Shown here piece by piece: positions 10,601 through 23,155 of a DNA stretch of 64,000 nt. Under the pieces are notes generated by a model. It did no database searches. It was not told the DNA's origin and saw only the letters and a list, made by a program, of their open reading frames with translations. The translations under genes and the position numbers were made by a program. The stretch's first letter is position 1; each line of letters opens with the position of its first letter. Source of the DNA: Tetmemena sp. SeJ-2015 (taxonomy: Eukaryota; Ciliophora; Spirotrichea; Sporadotrichida; Oxytrichidae); NCBI GenBank assembly GCA_027382625.1, contig JAJKFJ010022847.1, positions 99,177 to 163,176 on the forward strand, in the 5' to 3' direction.

Positions 10601-12948
10601 GAAGATTATTCGCATCAATCAATATCTTGTGAAAGTGAAGGCTCCAAAATATTTCTAAAAGCAAGTGAAGCGCTATCTGATTTATCTTATGGCCAATAAA
10701 AATGAGAATAAAATGGAGGAGGGAGAAGTTTTCGAGATGCTCTCAGATAATCTCAAGCAAGAGCTAGTGATTCATCTAAATGGAAAGATGCTTCACTAAA
10801 CACCGCCTTTTTACCACTTCAGACTAGATTTCCTTTTAGATATCACTTTCATTTTGCGAAGAGAAACTTTCACTATGGATGAAAAATTATTCGAAGAAGA
10901 CGATTAAGGAGATCATTTGCACTTTGTAACGAAAGGCCATGTGAATCTTACTCACAAGAAATCTGCTACTTACATCAAAGAGATTTCCTATGACACTTTC
11001 CTCGGAGAACTTTCGTTCTTCACAGGATAACCTCGCAAAGCAAGCGCCAAGAGCAAGAATTTCACTGAGACTCTCACTCTGTATATGAGTGACTTTCATG
11101 ATGCAATATCATCGCATGAGGAAGAATAGCAAAAGTTTGATGGGATCAAAATGTAGATTCTAGCTGCTTAGGATTACTCTCTGCTTGGGACGAAGTGCTA
11201 CATTTGTGGTGAGCTTGGCCATATTTCCATAGACTGTGGCTAGTTTGATAAAATCAAAGGTAACTTAAAGCAAGCAGTCATAGAGAGGATGCATCAACTA
11301 GAGCTCAGAAAAAAGATGAAGCTTGAAGCATTGTAGATTAATTAATATAAATTTGAATTTGAGTTATTATAATATAAGAAAGTAGAGAGCAAATGACCTA
11401 AAGAGAAAAGAAAGAGACATGAGGATAGTTTAAATAGCGACGGAGATGAATTAAATTCAAGCTCCTTTGATGACAATAAACTATTTGTAGTTTTATATTA
11501 CACTTTTAGTTTCATCAGAGATTATTTAGCATAGATGAAATGTTCTCCTATCTGTACAAAACATTATAATATTTTATATTTTTAATCTGGAAAGAAGATA
11601 TAAAAAGGACGAAAGCGCTTCTCCAAGTGGGAAATAAAATACTAAAAATGCCATATAGGAATAAGAGAGCGAAAGAAACAACTAGATGTAAGAAATATCA
11701 CCCATTCAAGCTAAGACTGCAAAAATAACTCACCTTGCTTAAATTATTCCAATGACAGAGTCACGCAACATATATTTTAAAAGTAAAATGAATTAAATTA
11801 GATTATTTCTTTATGAAAATGAGTATTTTCAAATACAATTATTAAACATTACTCTTTTTCAAATAATTATTCATACTTTAAAAACATATCTTATATGGTT
11901 CTTTGTATAAAGAATATTTTAATTAAAAAATAATAATTCTCAAGGTTTACATATATTCAATCTTTCTCTATTTAAAGTTTGGCAATAAAATCTTAAGAAT
12001 CAATTGCTGAAGCACCCTCAGAATATAGATGAAATAGAGGAGCACTCTGTAGAGGAGAGTGTTATCTCTCGAGAGTCGATTCTCCTAAGACAGAGTATAG
12101 AATCTCAGCTTGCTTTAGTAAACAAGTTAACTGAAATTTAGAGCGCAGGTGGTGTGCTATCCCAAAGTTTAAATTTCCATCGCGCAAATACTTCTGGGAG
12201 AGACAGAAAAAGCAATATTAGATAGAGATAACCAGGAATGAGAGGTAGCGAGTATATTGATGATGCAGACGACAACTTAGATGACTATAGTGCTCTCTAG
12301 AGTTTAGAGAAAATTAGACTGAGCAGAGGCTATCTTGGAAAGTCCATGATTAGAATGGAGTTTTAATGTATATTTAACTTTAATTAAATGATGGCTAAGG
12401 GCTCTAAATTACCTAGATTTGATTCTGAGTTTGAAAGAATTGATGAGGAGGATGATGAGGACATGCTTATTCATAAGTCTACCCCTCAAAGGCTCAGAGA
12501 ATTAACTGCTGCTTAGGAAAGCGACAGACATGAGTCAAGTCCTCACAGAGCAGTTTAAATAGCAGCTGCTGAGAGAAAGCGAATTGCAGAAAGAGAAATA
12601 GACTACGATGCTTTGGGAACTACTTTAATACCTCTGTCCAGAATTAATAGAGGACTTAGTTCTTAAGCATAAGGAAGTGGTCTTATGGCACAGATTATGA
12701 TAAATACTCAAGAGCTTGAGGAATTAAAAGATGACCAAGGGAGAAGAAAGAAGCATGAGAAGTCTAATAAAAAGTTAGGCCACCCAGACAACTTAATTAT
12801 GAGAAATGAGAAACATGGAGTCAAGAAAGCCAAGAATGTTGGAGAAGTGCCTTCTGATTTCTAACTTAGCTTTGATGAAGATAGCAGTTAGGAAGAGGAA
12901 AGTAAGAGAAGAGAAAGAAAAGACCCTCAAAGGAAAATGAAGAAGTGA
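7640..12948 (+). CDS. Cyclic-nucleotide-gated K+ channel with CCHC zinc knuckle, paralog 1
   Basis: ATG at 7640 begins MSENLGQQNSQSFDF. A Gln-rich N-terminus leads to KRMRAYQQFLRIQEN (about 8410), shared with paralog 2. The channel core runs 9330-10540: S1 WDMIGFFLIIYQAMMIPYR, S2/S3 NFVTGYYKKG and LRTWFLIDLVASFPY, S4 ALLRLLKLVRLVRLLKAL (regular Arg/Lys), S5, the selectivity filter TITSTGYGD, and S6 MIISCGIFAYIVG. A C-linker and cyclic-nucleotide-binding domain follow (10620-11100; TFLGELSFFTGQPRKASA is the phosphate-cassette region). Next come CYICGELGHISIDC (11201-11242; CX2CX4HX4C, zinc knuckle) and a long acidic/basic tail to TGA at 12946-12948. Introns: 9471-9535, 10011-10044, 10561-10597. 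Several IESs interrupt it. The N-terminal third (7700-8830) is only partly resolved. Ligand and gating are unknown. Confidence 0.83.
9721..9731. other. Micro-IES, 11 bp, pointer TTAAT
   Basis: TTAAT at 9721-9725 and 9732-9736. Deleting 11 bp fixes a frameshift between DELILI and RIIYKNENGSSS in the S3-S4 linker; the S4 frame depends on it. Confidence 0.65.
10165..10178. other. Micro-IES, 14 bp, pointer TATAA
   Basis: TATAA at 10165-10169 and 10179-10183. Deleting 14 bp restores the S5-pore linker frame (IADNYKDIEDDSKGQETW) that continues into the pore helix. Confidence 0.68.
10295..10347. other. IES, 53 bp, pointer TA, inside the K+ filter region
   Basis: TA at 10295-10296 and 10348-10349 bounds AT-rich DNA. 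Excision joins YIASVSFSFT to TITSTGYGDIYAV, rebuilding a normal K+ channel pore; unspliced, the pore is out of frame. It does not start with GT, so it is not a canonical intron. Confidence 0.78.
10418..10459. other. Probable IES, 42 bp, pointer TA
   Basis: TA at 10418-10419 and 10460-10461. The segment is in frame but inserts 14 residues unlike S6 that paralog 2 lacks. Excision gives LQCEQMFAMIISCGIFAY. Confidence 0.5.
11379..11399. other. Micro-IES, 21 bp, pointer AAAG, contains TGA
   Basis: AAAG at 11379-11382 and 11400-11403. Excision removes an in-frame TGA and joins LLQYKK to EKRKRHEDSLNSDG, after the zinc knuckle. Confidence 0.55.
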
Positions 12949-13258
12949 TCAATTTTTAATGAACCAAAAATTAATTTAGCATTTTACTTTCATTTAACTT
13001 TAATTTTAGCTAGAAATTAAAATTGTATTATTTTGCCATTTTATTATAAATATTAGGCTAAAATTGTTAAAAATTACAGTTTGCTATATTTCTATTCCAA
13101 TTTAGTTTGAGAAAATCTAAGAAACATTCTACAATTATTTTCAAAAAATTTAATTGCAAATTCTTTTATCTAATTCTAAAAATGAAATATATTTCCTTGC
13201 GTTACTTATCTACTGTTTTAATTTAAAGCAATTGACAAAATATTATCTAAAGATTACA
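12949..13258. other. AT-rich spacer between the channel paralogs
   Basis: About 310 bp of very AT-rich sequence with no coding signal. It probably holds the 3' and 5' non-coding ends of the two future macronuclear chromosomes; no telomere-like repeat is visible. Confidence 0.6.
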
Positions 13259-16200
13259 ATGGATGTTGATGAGGAAGTTAAAAATGAAAATGCCCCAAAT
13301 TCATTTCAATCTTAACAACATTCAATCCACAATCAATCTTCCTCATAGCAAAACATGACAACTGAAAACTAAAACACTTCTCAAGATCGCAGAATAAATC
13401 AACCTTAGTCACAAGGAGTGAGCATCTAAATTATTAACAACAACATGATTCTTGGGGGCACTCCTCAAACGCAAGAAAGAATCGCCAACTCACTTTTCTA
13501 ATCTTAGTAGCAAAGTTTGCAGGTGGTTTAAAACGCAACTCTGAGAAATAACAATAGCAATGATTAAAATCAGTTAGTGTAAGATCTTCTGGCTTTAAAC
13601 AATTAAGTTTAAGCCTAAACTTAGAGTAAGTAATACACGTATCTGATTGAAATATGAGTGGAGAATAACTTCTCAGCTAAGGAGAGACTTTCTTTATGTC
13701 TACTTGCTAATTAATGTTCACATAGAATTTTAACTTTGATTTTTTTATAGATGAATTCAATAAGTCAATTAAGCCTTAAAATTCATCTCATGAAACTGAA
13801 AACAGAGAACTTTAATGATTTTGTTTTTATATTTTACTAGCTCATTCATAGCTAGAAGTTGATTAGGAATAACTACAAATCCAACGCCTTTGAGTTTAGA
13901 AATCTGAACAAGATCTCTACAATTAAAACCAAGAAAAAAGGCCTTCAACTGATAGAGATTCTCAAGGTAGCTTTTCAAAGCAAGCTTTGAGCTACACTAT
14001 TAAGCTTTAGCAACAGCAAACTTCTCATGAGCTAAGTTAAAACTAGGAGGAGATAAACTTAATGCAGGCACAAGAGAGAGCTAGATTCTATTAGTTATAA
14101 TAGCAAATAAAGTAGAGCAGCCTTCCTGTCTTGTTTAATCCAGGTTTCCTTTCACCTCAATATAATCCTGTTTAAGGTAAAAAAGATAATATAGTCACTC
14201 CTTCTGCTCAATTGACTGAGAAGCATAAATCGACTCAAATATTTGGCATGCAAGAAGCGAATTTACAAGAACACGAAATGATTGAAGCGAGATAAATATC
14301 TCAAAGGTACTAAGAATAAATAGATCGAGGATAAGAAGTATAAACTTTTTGGAGATAAAATTCCAGATTTGACAATCGCTCTGTCAAAATATAACCTATC
14401 AATGATGACGCTAATCAAGTAGCATCAGTAGTGTAAAGCAGTCAAAGCGATCATTAAATATTTCCGCAGTAGTTTTAAACTATGAGCTAATAAAGTCAGT
14501 AGTAGCTTGTGCAATACATATATTCCTTGAATCCTTCGTTATCCAATCTGCCTCACTTATAGTAGAAAGCCTAACTATATTTTAAGAATATATATTTAAG
14601 TGTAATTTTTGTTAAACTTCAATAGTTGATGATTCAGTAATATGGCCCCCAATTTTTTGGGATAGGTATAGATCAGAAAGGTAGTGGATCTAATTTATCT
14701 CTTGCTACTGGAGTAGTTTAGCCTCAGAAGTTAGATAAAGAGAAAATTGAAAAGTCAAAGAGGAAAATGCGAGCCTACTAAAAGTTTATCAAAGTATTTA
14801 ACAGCACTACTTAAGGCAAAAAGGATCACCTTTAAAAGAGGATATTAAATTATAAATCACTCGTCAGAGAGAAGAGAATCAACATTAAAGAGATAGAGTG
14901 ATGGAGACTTAAGCAAGTACTCATTAAAGAAGCAAGAATCGTACAGAAGTGGCAAAATGTATATCAGCATCGTTTATTAAATTTAAATGAAACGAAAGGC
15001 ATTCTAAGAACAAAAGAAGAAAATTTAGTCTTAAGTAGTTGAAACTCCAATGACAATAAACCAACTTCAGGCGTCAACAAGGACTGGATTAGCTTAAGAA
15101 AATTGGTAGTAGCCGGACCTCAATTAAACATTTTAGCCAAATAGAGTAGGTTGAGGTTTTGGTTTTTCTAAAAAATCTACTATTCATGATATCAATACAA
15201 GCAGGAGTTTAAACAATAAACATAATCAATATTTTGAATGCATTACGATTTTAATATCTAATTTACACAAGCAATACTTTTATAGGAATCTATGATTGGA
15301 AGCCAAATGAATAGTGACCTAGATTATGTAAAGTTTAACGAGGCATTGAGAGCAACGAATTATTAGCGTCCATTCGTCTTTCCAAGCAATGAAGTAGCTG
15401 ATTTTCAAGATTAAAATATTCTTAAATTAATTAGAATAAGATAGATCAAGATGGTGAATTAGATAAACTAGATGAGTTCAGAGTAAATCCTAGCTCACTT
15501 TTTCGGACTCCTTATTAGTAAAGCCCTTAAGATTTCGAGAAAACCCAAGAGTTTATGCTCAGCACTATGAGAGGTTTTTAAGATGCAGAGACTGTCTAAA
15601 ATGCTATGAATGAAGATATTGATGATTATTAAGATGAGCCAAATGAAAGTTTTATAGATTATACTGAAACTTTGGGAGATCTCAATCTCAAAATGATACA
15701 ACTTACTAAAGTTCACAGTAGATTTTTTAGAGTGTGGGAGCCAGAAAGTAAAATTAAGGTTTACTGGGATTTAGTAGGGATGAGCATGATTCTCTACCAA
15801 GGTATAATGATTCCTTACAGATTAAGTTTTGGAGATTCTGCTTCTGGGGCTTTTGAAGTATTAGAGAATATGATGGATGGATATTTCATGGCAGATGTGA
15901 TTATGAATTTTAATACTGGATACTACAAACATGGCAATCTAAACATGAAGCGAAAGCATATAGCCTGGAATTACTTAAAAACCTGGTTAATTATTGACTT
16001 GGCAGCCTCTTTTCCTTATAAATTTTATATTAATTAAAGATAGTCTAATCTTAGTGGCATAAATTTACTTGGATAATTGACAACATGTAGTATCTGAATA
16101 GTTCAAATTATATTTCTAAATTCCTTTTTGTTCGAGCATACATGAAAACAACACTAATTTATCATCACCAAGTATTCTTAAGCTCGTAAGGCTGATAAGG

Positions 16201-19200
16201 TTCATTAGAATTTTAAAACTTTTGAGACTCCTAAAACTAAAAAGACTTCTATACAAGGTAAATTTTTAAAGTATTGACGTTTTAGATGGAAGAAATATTT
16301 CTTAATGACTCAGTCGGGATGATACTAGATTTTATTAAAACTTTTGCTACCGTCTACTTTATTATTTCGCGATTAATTTTGGATCACTAATTTTAAGATC
16401 CCTAAATATGATTCCGAAAAGTTACCTACCTTTAATCAAATTAACTTAAAAATAATATCACCTGCTATTCTTGATAGAATTCTGATTTTAAATTTTAAAT
16501 ACATAAATTTCCATTTCCTTTATCACTTTTATGTTTTTGTATATTCATTGGCAAGGATGCTTTTTCTTTGCTTTGGGATCTTACGAAGCAAATTTAGATA
16601 TAGATTAGAACTGGCTTAAAACTGCAAACTTATCACTAGATGATGATCCCTCAGTTTAGTACATAACTTGCATCTATTGGGCTTTTCTTACTATGGCAAC
16701 AATAGGTTATGGAGATATTTATCCAGTTTCAGATCTAGAAAAGTGCTATGTTATTTTCTGCATGATTTCAGCTTGCGCCATCTTCGCCTATATAGTTGGT
16801 TATATCGGAGCTACAATTGAGAAGAGTGAGACTCTCATTTCTGAACTTAAGTAAGTAGAAATCAAGTGATAATTGGAACAGATATAAGTATTATTTTAGG
16901 TCTAAAGTACTTCAAATAAAGCAGTTCATGGTTTATCACAAGCTGCCTGACCATTTTAAGTCATAAGTGAAGCGATATCTAGATTATGTAGTCTAGTATA
17001 AGCGAGCATTCAAATTAGAGGAAGAAGAAGTACTCACCATGCTCAGTGAGGGATTGAGGCTTGAACTAACAGTTCATCTAAATGGAAAAATGTTACACAG
17101 CACTCCAATTTTTAGATATTTCGATATTCAATTCTTATCAGAGGTGACTTTCATTTTAAAAAAGGACACTCTCACCGATGACTAAAAACTCTTTGATGTA
17201 AGCAGCTACTTTTGGCTAAATCTATAGGAAGGTGATTCGGGAAGCACACTCTACTTTATAACAAGAGGATGCATCATACTTATTCATCGTTAAACTCATA
17301 CCTACATTAAAGAGCTTGGAATGGATGATTTCTTTGGCGAGGTGGCTTTCTTTTCAAACCTCAATCGGAAAGTAACAGCTAGATGCAAGAATGTAACAGA
17401 GGTGCTTATTCTGGATTAGAAAGATTTCATTACCTAGGCAAACTCATATCCAGCGGTTCAATAAACTTTCCTTCAAATGCAAAAGCAGATTAATGATTAA
17501 TAGTAAATTCATTACTCTATTACATAAAATGAAGAGAGTAATCTCAGTTGCCTCGGAATTCAATGCTACTTATGTGAGTAAGAAGGGCATATTGCAGTTG
17601 ATTGCAAATTATTTGGAGTGATAAGAGGCAATCTAAAAAAGCATGCATTCGAAAAACTTAAACAAATCTAGTAGCTAGTAACTTAAGATTAAAAAATTTC
17701 AATTTTCAATTAATAATTATTCATATTGATATTTAAGAATCACGCAGAAAACTCCGAAGGGCAAATAGCCGTTTGAATTTGGACATCAATGACAGTATCG
17801 GCACTGATGAAGATTACGATGAAAATTCGTAAGCGACTTCAAGAGGATTAATGATAGATGAGTACGGAAGCTAAGCAGATAACAAAGAGAGTAAGAATCC
17901 TCTCCTAAGCGAGGGTGCTGGAGGCATTCATCAAATCAGGGAGGTTACTAATGAAGATGAATCGGAACAATTAGAGGAAGATTACGATGAAGACGAAGAA
18001 GAGGAAGGAAATTAATAGTAGACTAAGAGTTAAGGGTTTAGACGGATGGGACTTGCCAAAAGAAAAGTTCTTTCAAAGATATTTAAAACTGAGCATGGAG
18101 AGGAGTCTAGCGACTCAAACGATTAAGAAGAAAGTGAACTCACTTAGGATGATATACATTATTATTAACTTAAGCATGTGTGTATGTATGAAGAAGAGAC
18201 GATTGAAAGAGAAAATGAAAGCATGAGTGATGATCATGTAGGGAACTAAAAGAGAGATCTTAAAATACTCGATAAAGATCTAAAGAGATTACAGATCAAG
18301 CAGTAGATGACGAAGTATACATTTATCCACCTTATTGTTTTAATGCTTGAAGCAATTTGATAGAAGGAATAGCAATCTACTTCACTAAGAAAGCATAAAG
18401 AATGCAAAAAGTAAACTAAGAGAAAATCATGAGTAAAGTAAGCTTCGTTTTCTGAAGAGAGATAGTGTGTTAAAGTCTCTTACACTTAAAGCTCAAAATA
18501 ACTTTAGCCCAACGCTTCCTTAAAGAAGATAGCTGGATATTCACCAAATCGAAGAAGAGAAAAGTGAAAGCGGATCTTCAGCTACTTTTCCAGAAGATAA
18601 AGATCATAAGGGCATCGGGATAATAAAATGCCTGGTCGTAATAGTAGAAGGATTTTAATTAAGCATAAAGATGAAAAATCTCAAAGTTCCAGCAGTCTAA
18701 AGCATGCAGTAACTGTAAAAGATCTTCACAAGATAAGAGAAACTATTAATTTATGTTACTTAATAAGATCATGAACAACTTGAAATAAAATCCAAAGGTA
18801 GACGAAAAGTTAAAGCAAAACTAGCTTTTTGAAAAAGGGGTTGAGTATGCTCTAAAGGAAATATCCAAAGAAGTAAAACGCAAAAGTTTGATGATAGAAC
18901 CAATATCAAGATTTAGAGCAAGGGGGTCTAAGACTCTCCAAAAAGAGCAAGTCATATCTTTGGGTTAGAGTAGCAGCGGAGTAGAGCTAAAAGACATGCA
19001 ACTAAGACCTCCAAATCAGAATGATATGTTTAAAAATGCTCTTGCTAGAAAGCTACAGTTTATGAAGGGAAGAAATACAGTGCACAGTTAAGACTTTATA
19101 AGCCCAAAGAATTCTATATGGGACTCAGAATCAATTTCTAAAGGATCTATAAGTCGCCTTGCTACTTAACTTGATGGTTTTAATAGGCAAGCATGAAGGT

Positions 19201-20241
19201 AAATAATCTAATTCCCATGAGACCCCTCGATCTAGAAAAATATCTTTGTAAGGCTGCTCAAGCCAGTTGGAATTCTCTCTAAGTTAAATCATGCCTTCAG
19301 TTCGAAAATTAAAGATGACTTTAGAAGAAAAACAAGCAACAACTCATTTACTTATAAAATTTTGTTTTTAGAAATAATTTTAAGAATAGATCTTGAGTAG
19401 ATAAAACACAGGTTCAAATTTTAGTAAGCTTGCGCTTCCTCTCAAAGTTGTTAATTCCAATTAAGGAGCTTTTAAGGACTTAGAAACTTCATCCTTGCAT
19501 TGAATTTCATATTTAATTTTGCACTCTGCAGCTTTAGAAAGCTCGAAGCTTCATAAATTAGCATCTCAAGTCAAGATTTCTTCGTAAATTACAAAACTTA
19601 GCTCTCCAAGTCTAAAGGATAAAGAATCATTGTCAAAAAGAATTTTAAATTAGACAAGTTTAACAAACCCTCTTGTCCCTGGAATTTCAAAGCGATTCTA
19701 AGAAATCAATCTGCAAGCTCAAAATTCTTAGAAAATTAATGTTGGAAGGGAGGGAGCTGGCTCTCATATAATGAAACTTATTAAAGAAAACTAAGCCAAT
19801 TAAATTACTAAGAGAAATCGCAATGATCGGAGAAAAAGCAAATCTTTATATATTTTTCAAAAAATTATAATTGTGAAAGATGTTATTTTCATTTTAAATT
19901 GTCAAACAATTTTTTGTTTGAAATTATTGTATTGAAAAATTAAAAAAATCCTTTTTGTTTTGTCCCAATTTATTATTTATTTGTGAAGCATTTTAGTAAA
20001 CGGTAAAGTTCCGATTCCAGATGACTTGAATTTAAAGCTTTTGGAAGAAATAATTGCGAATATCTCCATAGACAGTTTAACAAGCAGCGTCACATCTTCT
20101 GACTCTGAGGGTAGTAATTTGGAATTCTCCCCTGGAGATAATGGAAATTTTAAAGAACAAGACTATCAAGACATTTAGTCTTCGCACTTCAATATGCACA
20201 GGTCTAAGGATATTTAAAAGAAGGGAAATTAAGTTAGATGA
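13259..20241 (+). CDS. Cyclic-nucleotide-gated K+ channel with CCHC zinc knuckle, paralog 2
   Basis: ATG at 13259 opens a Gln/Asn-rich N-terminus (to 14580), then KRKMRAYQKFIKVFN (about 14760), matching paralog 1. Core: S1 WDLVGMSMILYQGIMIPYR, ADVIMNFNTGYYKHG, S3 LKTWLIIDLAASFPY, S4 LKLVRLIRFIRILKLLRLL, S5 split by a 161-bp IES, filter TMATIGYGDIYPV, S6 MISACAIFAYIVGYIG. The nucleotide-binding domain (16900-17420) includes DFFGEVAFFSNLNRKVTA. Zinc knuckle CYLCEQEGHIAVDC at about 17565-17606. A long acidic tail (LEEDYDEDEEEEGN) and Ser-rich stretches continue; the frame can be followed to TGA at 19194-19196 and, with frame changes, to 20239-20241. Introns at 16258-16285 and 16851-16899. The channel call is firm; the tail beyond 19196 may be separate. 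Confidence 0.8.
15411..15421. other. Micro-IES, 11 bp, pointer TTAAA
   Basis: TTAAA at 15411-15415 and 15422-15426. Deleting 11 bp joins VADFQDQ to INQNKIDQDGELDKLDEF, whose frame continues into S1. Confidence 0.62.
16357..16517. other. IES, 161 bp, pointer CTTTAT, inside S5
   Basis: CTTTAT at 16357-16362 and 16518-16523. The interior is very AT-rich. Excision joins FIKTFATVYFI to TFMFLYIHWQGCFFF, completing transmembrane helix S5. Paralog 1 has no interruption here. Confidence 0.85.
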
Positions 20242-20595
20242 AACTCAAAATCAAACTCTTGGCTATTTAGTGCAAATTGCCTTTCATAAATTATATACAG
20301 AATATCGTAAAATACAAAAACATAACTATTAGAGCAGATTAGAGGGAACGAAAGAAATTTTCTTTTTTTACAGAACTATTACTTAATTTTTAAGATTCAC
20401 AATCTATGGCATCTGTATTTAGCTTTAAATCATATTAAGATTTTATGGAAATGAAATTTGTGATAAAATTAAAAAATAAACCTTTAATATAAAAATATGA
20501 GCTTAAATATAAGACAATAAATACGTTATTAATCATCATGATTGGAATTGTTATAATTTAGAGTGATCTGTTGAATTATTAAATTTGATTTCATA
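20242..20595. other. AT-rich non-coding spacer
   Basis: About 350 bp between the last stop readable for channel 2 and the next convincing ATG. No conserved reading frame seen. Confidence 0.5.
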
Positions 20596-23155
20596 ATGTC
20601 GTCGTTACCATCTCGAGCATTCACTTACAAAGAAAATCAAAATCCTTCTTCCTTCAAAGGCATCAACTCATATTCAAAAAATAATGGCTAGCAAATAAGC
20701 CATAAATAAAACTCATAAGTAAGAGTCTCAAATGAAGTTACTCGAATCCGATCTACAACACAGCCTCTCCAACCTAAGATCATAAACTCCCAGTATACTC
20801 TTCATACTAACAATACCTTTTAAAATTTAATTTTTTCTTACTAAAATAATTTAACACAAATTAAAATGCAAGAGATACTATCATTACAACAGAAGAAGAT
20901 GATTGTTCTCAAGAATACAATTTGGATTAAAAACCTTATCATGTTAATGAAAAAATGAATAAAAGCCAGCAACTTCCCATCTTAATTTTGCATTATTCTT
21001 ATTGGTGAATTCATCCGGAGTCTTTTTAATGTTTTAAAAAAACCGCTTTTCAAGAGGGACAATCTGATCCATTTAATTCTTAAAAAGAAAGAGAACTCCA
21101 AAACGGGTAAAGGGAATCTATAATGGAAATTCCTTATGAGTCAGATATATACTTGAATTCAAATAGCAACTAGATGTTTTAGAACAACTAATTGCAAAAT
21201 AGCAAATGTTTGATCACTAGCAATCAAAATATATAAATGATAAGTTCTAAGATTTCTGCGCTTAATAAATGCCCTCAATTTTTTAACAATGATATTCAAG
21301 TAAATTTAGCTCACTCATAAACTTAAGGCATGGGCCTAAAATTAAAGCTAATTTAACAGATAAGGATAAAAATAAACTGAAGACTATAAAAATGATAATT
21401 TAGGCAATAATAATAATAATCTATTCAGTGATGAAGACTATTTGATTTCTATGAGTAAGTTTTTAATTGGTGTTGAACATCCCTTTTCATCTCTTAATTA
21501 ACTTGACTAAAATAAATTTTTAGGCGTTCCAGATGAATATACTGAATAAGATGATTGTCAGCTAATTGCAGTCTAAGCCCCTCAAAACCTTAAGCTTATA
21601 GTTTTTATTTTATAAGCATCTCGAAGACTCAGATGATGAGTAGATAGTAGCCAATTTTTATCATTTTCACGAAAGAGGAGGTTCATCTCATCAAAGTTCC
21701 TCCACACATCATAGAACCACCTCGGCTTAAGAGCATAGTGGTGACTTGTATCACTATTCGCACAAGCAATCAGTTTCAGACAAAGCTGATTTTATCAAGA
21801 TAAATGATGAGGTTGTAGTTTGAAATAATACAAATGAAAATCTGCCCAATCAAGGATCTGATGCTGTAAAATATACACTTGAAATTCCATTTACCCCTCA
21901 TAAATTTATTTTGAAAGTTCTAAGATCAGTAATAGCTTTCTAGATTTCATGAACTAGAGCAAGAGAAGCAAATTATAGACAAGCGAGAACAAAGTTAATT
22001 CCTTTTAAGTAAACTATCTCTCTCCGAAGATAGAGTAGAATGGATTTGAAAATCGTAAAGAAAAATCATCAAGTGGAAAAAAGCTTTTGTACCAAGGAGA
22101 CAGAAGGAGAGTTGCTTTAATTTCAGATGACAGCTAGATGAATATCACAGACACATCAAGTCAGATAAACTGCTCAACTCAAAACATTCACTCAAGCAAT
22201 CATGGGCTGAATCAGTTGCTAATGAGAGAAATTTATCTTAAAGAACAGCCTTTAAACATTCATTAAAGCCTTATTTTATTACTTACCATGATTTTAATTC
22301 ATCTTAACTTCAGTACTCCAAAGCATAGGAGATAGAAAAGCAGCAATATCGATTCCCTTAAGAATGAGGGAAATAAATTACAGTTTCAAGGTATGAATGG
22401 AATCCCCAATATGTCTTAAGCAGGGCACACTTAACTGCTAATAAAGCATCAGTAGTTAAAATATGCAATTCAGGATTAGCGTTTCAATAGAGCTTTATCT
22501 TAAAAGGAAGGAAATTTGAAGGAAGAACTTTTCGATTCCAACTTAAACTAATTGAAAAAGAATCACAATGAAGGCGAAAATGATGATGAATTCCAAGGCA
22601 TCCTTCATTAAGCTAAAAGAATAACGGATTACTCAAGTGAGAGGAACAAAATTGTTTCAAATGCTAAATAGCTATCTCTGAGCCTCGCAAAAGAAATTCA
22701 AAATCATAAATAGAGCAGCAAATTTGATAATTAGCAAATTTCTAGCACATCATAACAATTAGCAAATAAGATTGTCATTTAAGATTCAAGAAATCTTAAT
22801 TTGTACTTCATTTCAAATTTATTGTGATGTTAAATCTTGGAATAACAAGTTAAAGTAAAAATTAGTCTAGCGGTCTTTACGAATAAGGAAAAATGCTCAG
22901 AGGAGAGGAGTTAAATGTAGAAGAATACGTCAAGAAAAAGTAAATAAGACTTTAAGAAATGTACTAGTCTGATGAAATTATTTATGAAGAGGATGACTTT
23001 TATGAGGGACTGACTACTCAAAATTCGGGACTTTGCAAAAATTTGGCTATCATAAACAAATAAGAAAATCTTTCGTCCACGAAAGTATTACAATAGAAAT
23101 GTAATTAAGAATCGATACAAGAGTTTCCTCTAGTTCATAATTTAAGTAAATATTT
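20596..23155 (+). CDS. Unknown Ser/Asn/Gln-rich protein, 5' part
   Basis: ATG at 20596 begins MSSLPSRAFTYKENQNPSSF. The frame is low in complexity, with acidic patches (TTEEDDCSQEYN, HLEDSDDEQIVANFYHF), a His/Ser-rich stretch (SSHQSSSTHHRTTS) and KNHNEGENDDEFQGILHQ. No domain recognised. Two pointer-bounded IESs (20820, 21591) restore the frame, which supports it being a real gene. In-frame TGAs or frame changes near 21830, 22050 and 22830 indicate more IESs. The frame does not end at a clean stop near 23155 but fades into AT-rich DNA, so this and the segment starting at 23625 may be one gene split by a large IES. Function unknown. Confidence 0.45.
20820..20860. other. IES, 41 bp, pointer TTAAAAT
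   Basis: TTAAAAT at 20820-20826 and 20861-20867. Excision joins LHTNNTFQN to ARDTIITTEEDDCSQ, correcting the frame. Confidence 0.75.
21591..21612. other. IES, 22 bp, pointer TAAGC
   Basis: TAAGC at 21591-21595 and 21613-21617. Excision joins VQAPQNLK to HLEDSDDEQIVANF, correcting the frame and avoiding a TGA. Confidence 0.65.
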
